From positions 280,702 to 344,701 of the forward strand of contig JANQRX010000002.1 in assembly GCA_028284325.1 (NCBI GenBank): a stretch of 64,000 bases of DNA, read 5' to 3'. The position numbers and the translations under genes were made by a program. Below the pieces are notes generated by a model, which saw nothing but the letters and a program-made list of their open reading frames with translations, was not told the DNA's origin and did no database searches. Below, one piece after another: positions 63,123 to 64,000 of this stretch (positions within the stretch are counted from its first letter, which is position 1; each line of letters begins with the position of its first letter). Source of the stretch: Bauldia sp. (GTDB lineage: Bacteria > Pseudomonadota > Alphaproteobacteria > Rhizobiales > Kaistiaceae).

Positions 63123-64000
63123 TCAGCTTCTTAGGCACGTCGCTACTTCTGCGTCGGGCTCGCTTGTAAAGTCGTCTGATCTGGCACCGAACCTGACTAT
63201 CGATCCAAGATGTTCGCGCAGATGCACGCAGTCACGCCAAAGCGCGAGCCAGACCCTTGGCCAGAACGGGCGTTTAGTCGGGCCGTTGAGCCAGTCTATT
63301 GCTTGCGACGACAGCCTGTCTACGGAGCTGGTTCCGGGGGCAATTGTGTCGGGCATGTCGCTCCACAACGTGCACCAGAGGGGAGCCCAGCGCGGATGCT
63401 CGGGATCGGTCAAAAAGAGCCATTCGATCGCAATCTTCTGCAGCTCGGCATGCGTTGCGGGATCCTGCCCCCGGTTTTCCCAGAGCAGGTCCCAGACACT
63501 TGTCCACCCGCCTAATTCGGGCAGCGTCTCGGACAAAGTGGTCAGCGCTTCAGTGAATAGGCTCCTGCGACGCGGGCCATCGTCCGCTGCGTCGCACCAA
63601 TCTATCTTCCACTTGTCTGACCATTCCCAGGACAACGCCGGGGACGGGGTCCCCGCCAGACACCTTCTCATGAGGCCCGCGTAGTCTCGTGGCGTTTTGA
63701 GCCACTCGAGCGCGACTGCTTGCAGCACTGCGTCGCCCGGAGTCGCCGTCCACAGCATATTCCAAATGAATATCCAGAACTGATGCCCTGGCTGAGCCTC
63801 CAACCAGTCGAACGCGATCTTGCGCACCTCGGCCTCCCCCGGCGCTACCTCCCACAGCTTCTCCCAGGTGAATTTCCAGGACGCGTGCTCCGGCTGAGCC
63901 CCCAACCAGTCGAGCGCGATCTTGCGTACATCAGCTTCGGGCTTGGTTCCCCAAACATCTTGCCAGACATAGCTCCAGGACGCGTGCTCCGGCTGAGCCT
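63123..64000 (-). CDS. Tryptophan-rich tandem-repeat protein, C-terminal part (5' end outside window)
   Basis: About 291 residues of the C-terminus are visible and the frame is open to the window edge, so this is the end of a longer protein. It contains 33-34-residue units of the form PxHxxW-x3-W-x2-[LV]W-x(3-4)-P...[VL]-x(4)-A-x-[DE]WL. Examples are AQPEHASWKFTWEKLWEVAP then EAEVRKIAFDWLE. Two units are clean with a third close, and three or more degenerate ones follow toward the C-terminus (TSVWDLLW, APLWCTLW, PRVWLALW). The pattern suggests a two-helix solenoid like TPR repeats. No enzymatic domain is visible. Function is unknown; upstream domains are needed. Confidence 0.75.
   Translation of the reverse strand, partial: AQPEHASWSYVWQDVWGTKPEADVRKIALDWLGAQPEHASWKFTWEKLWEVAPGEAEVRKIAFDWLEAQPGHQFWIFIWNMLWTATPGDAVLQAVALEWLKTPRDYAGLMRRCLAGTPSPALSWEWSDKWKIDWCDAADDGPRRRSLFTEALTTLSETLPELGGWTSVWDLLWENRGQDPATHAELQKIAIEWLFLTDPEHPRWAPLWCTLWSDMPDTIAPGTSSVDRLSSQAIDWLNGPTKRPFWPRVWLALWRDCVHLREHLGSIVRFGARSDDFTSEPDAEVATCLRS

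Noticed and set aside
62922..63134. A 70-codon open frame after tRNA-Ser
   Set aside because: It has no clear ribosome binding site, Lys/Arg/Ser-rich composition, no domain, and overlaps the end of the repeat protein.

Overview
The window is a gene-dense, high-GC stretch of a Gram-negative alphaproteobacterial chromosome. Gene content and order support this: bamA-fabZ-lpxA-lpxI-lpxB, gltA-gltX, lexA next to moeA-moaC-trpCDGE, an E1-beta subunit carrying its own lipoyl domain, ispDF fused, ntrBC-ntrYX, and an alphaproteobacterial GTTC-N7-GTTC SOS box at lexA. A member of Rhodospirillales in the broad sense is my best guess from gene order, but the sequence alone does not fix the order. No rRNA, phage, IS element or CRISPR array was seen; one tRNA gene is present.

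Layout. (1) 1-3.8 kb: outer-membrane assembly and lipid A synthesis (bamA tail, fabZ, lpxA, lpxI, lpxB). (2) 3.8-11.3 kb: citrate synthase, glutamyl- and glutaminyl-tRNA synthetases, comEC and lexA. (3) 11.5-13.7 kb: a disturbed segment holding two small plus-strand genes (an SRPBCC protein and a VOC protein) embedded in two copies of a roughly 256-bp intergenic repeat, with a stray copy of the 3' end of moeA. (4) 13.7-21.3 kb: a minus-strand run ppiD-trpE-trpG-trpD-trpC-moaC-moeA. (5) 21.5-29.4 kb: tpiA, secG, pyrG, a VOC protein, kdsA, then queF and a DUF1835-type gene on the other strand, then eno and an ftsB-like gene. (6) 29.6-39 kb: pyruvate dehydrogenase (pdhA, pdhB, E2, E3), an envelope cluster (polymer-forming membrane protein plus two GlsB/YeaQ proteins), lipA (makes the lipoyl cofactor the complex needs) and a RatA/COQ10-like gene; cinA and ispDF face them. 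(7) 40.3-53.2 kb: dusB, the two nitrogen-type two-component systems NtrBC and NtrYX, Trk potassium uptake, a D-amino-acid aminotransferase, hfq and hflX. (8) 53.2-61.4 kb: minus-strand run rlpA-dacA-tmk-holB-metG-tatD-MBL hydrolase-mazG. (9) 61.8 kb to the end: a NavAb-like voltage-gated sodium channel, tRNA-Ser(UGA), a geneless AT-richer stretch, and the C-terminal part of a tryptophan-rich tandem-repeat protein that runs off the window.

Most of the window is conserved housekeeping. The parts that look acquired or rearranged are the 11.5-13.7 kb segment, glnS (unusual in this class and placed between gltX and comEC), and the region after tRNA-Ser. The last is the best candidate for undescribed biology, but only its edge is visible here.
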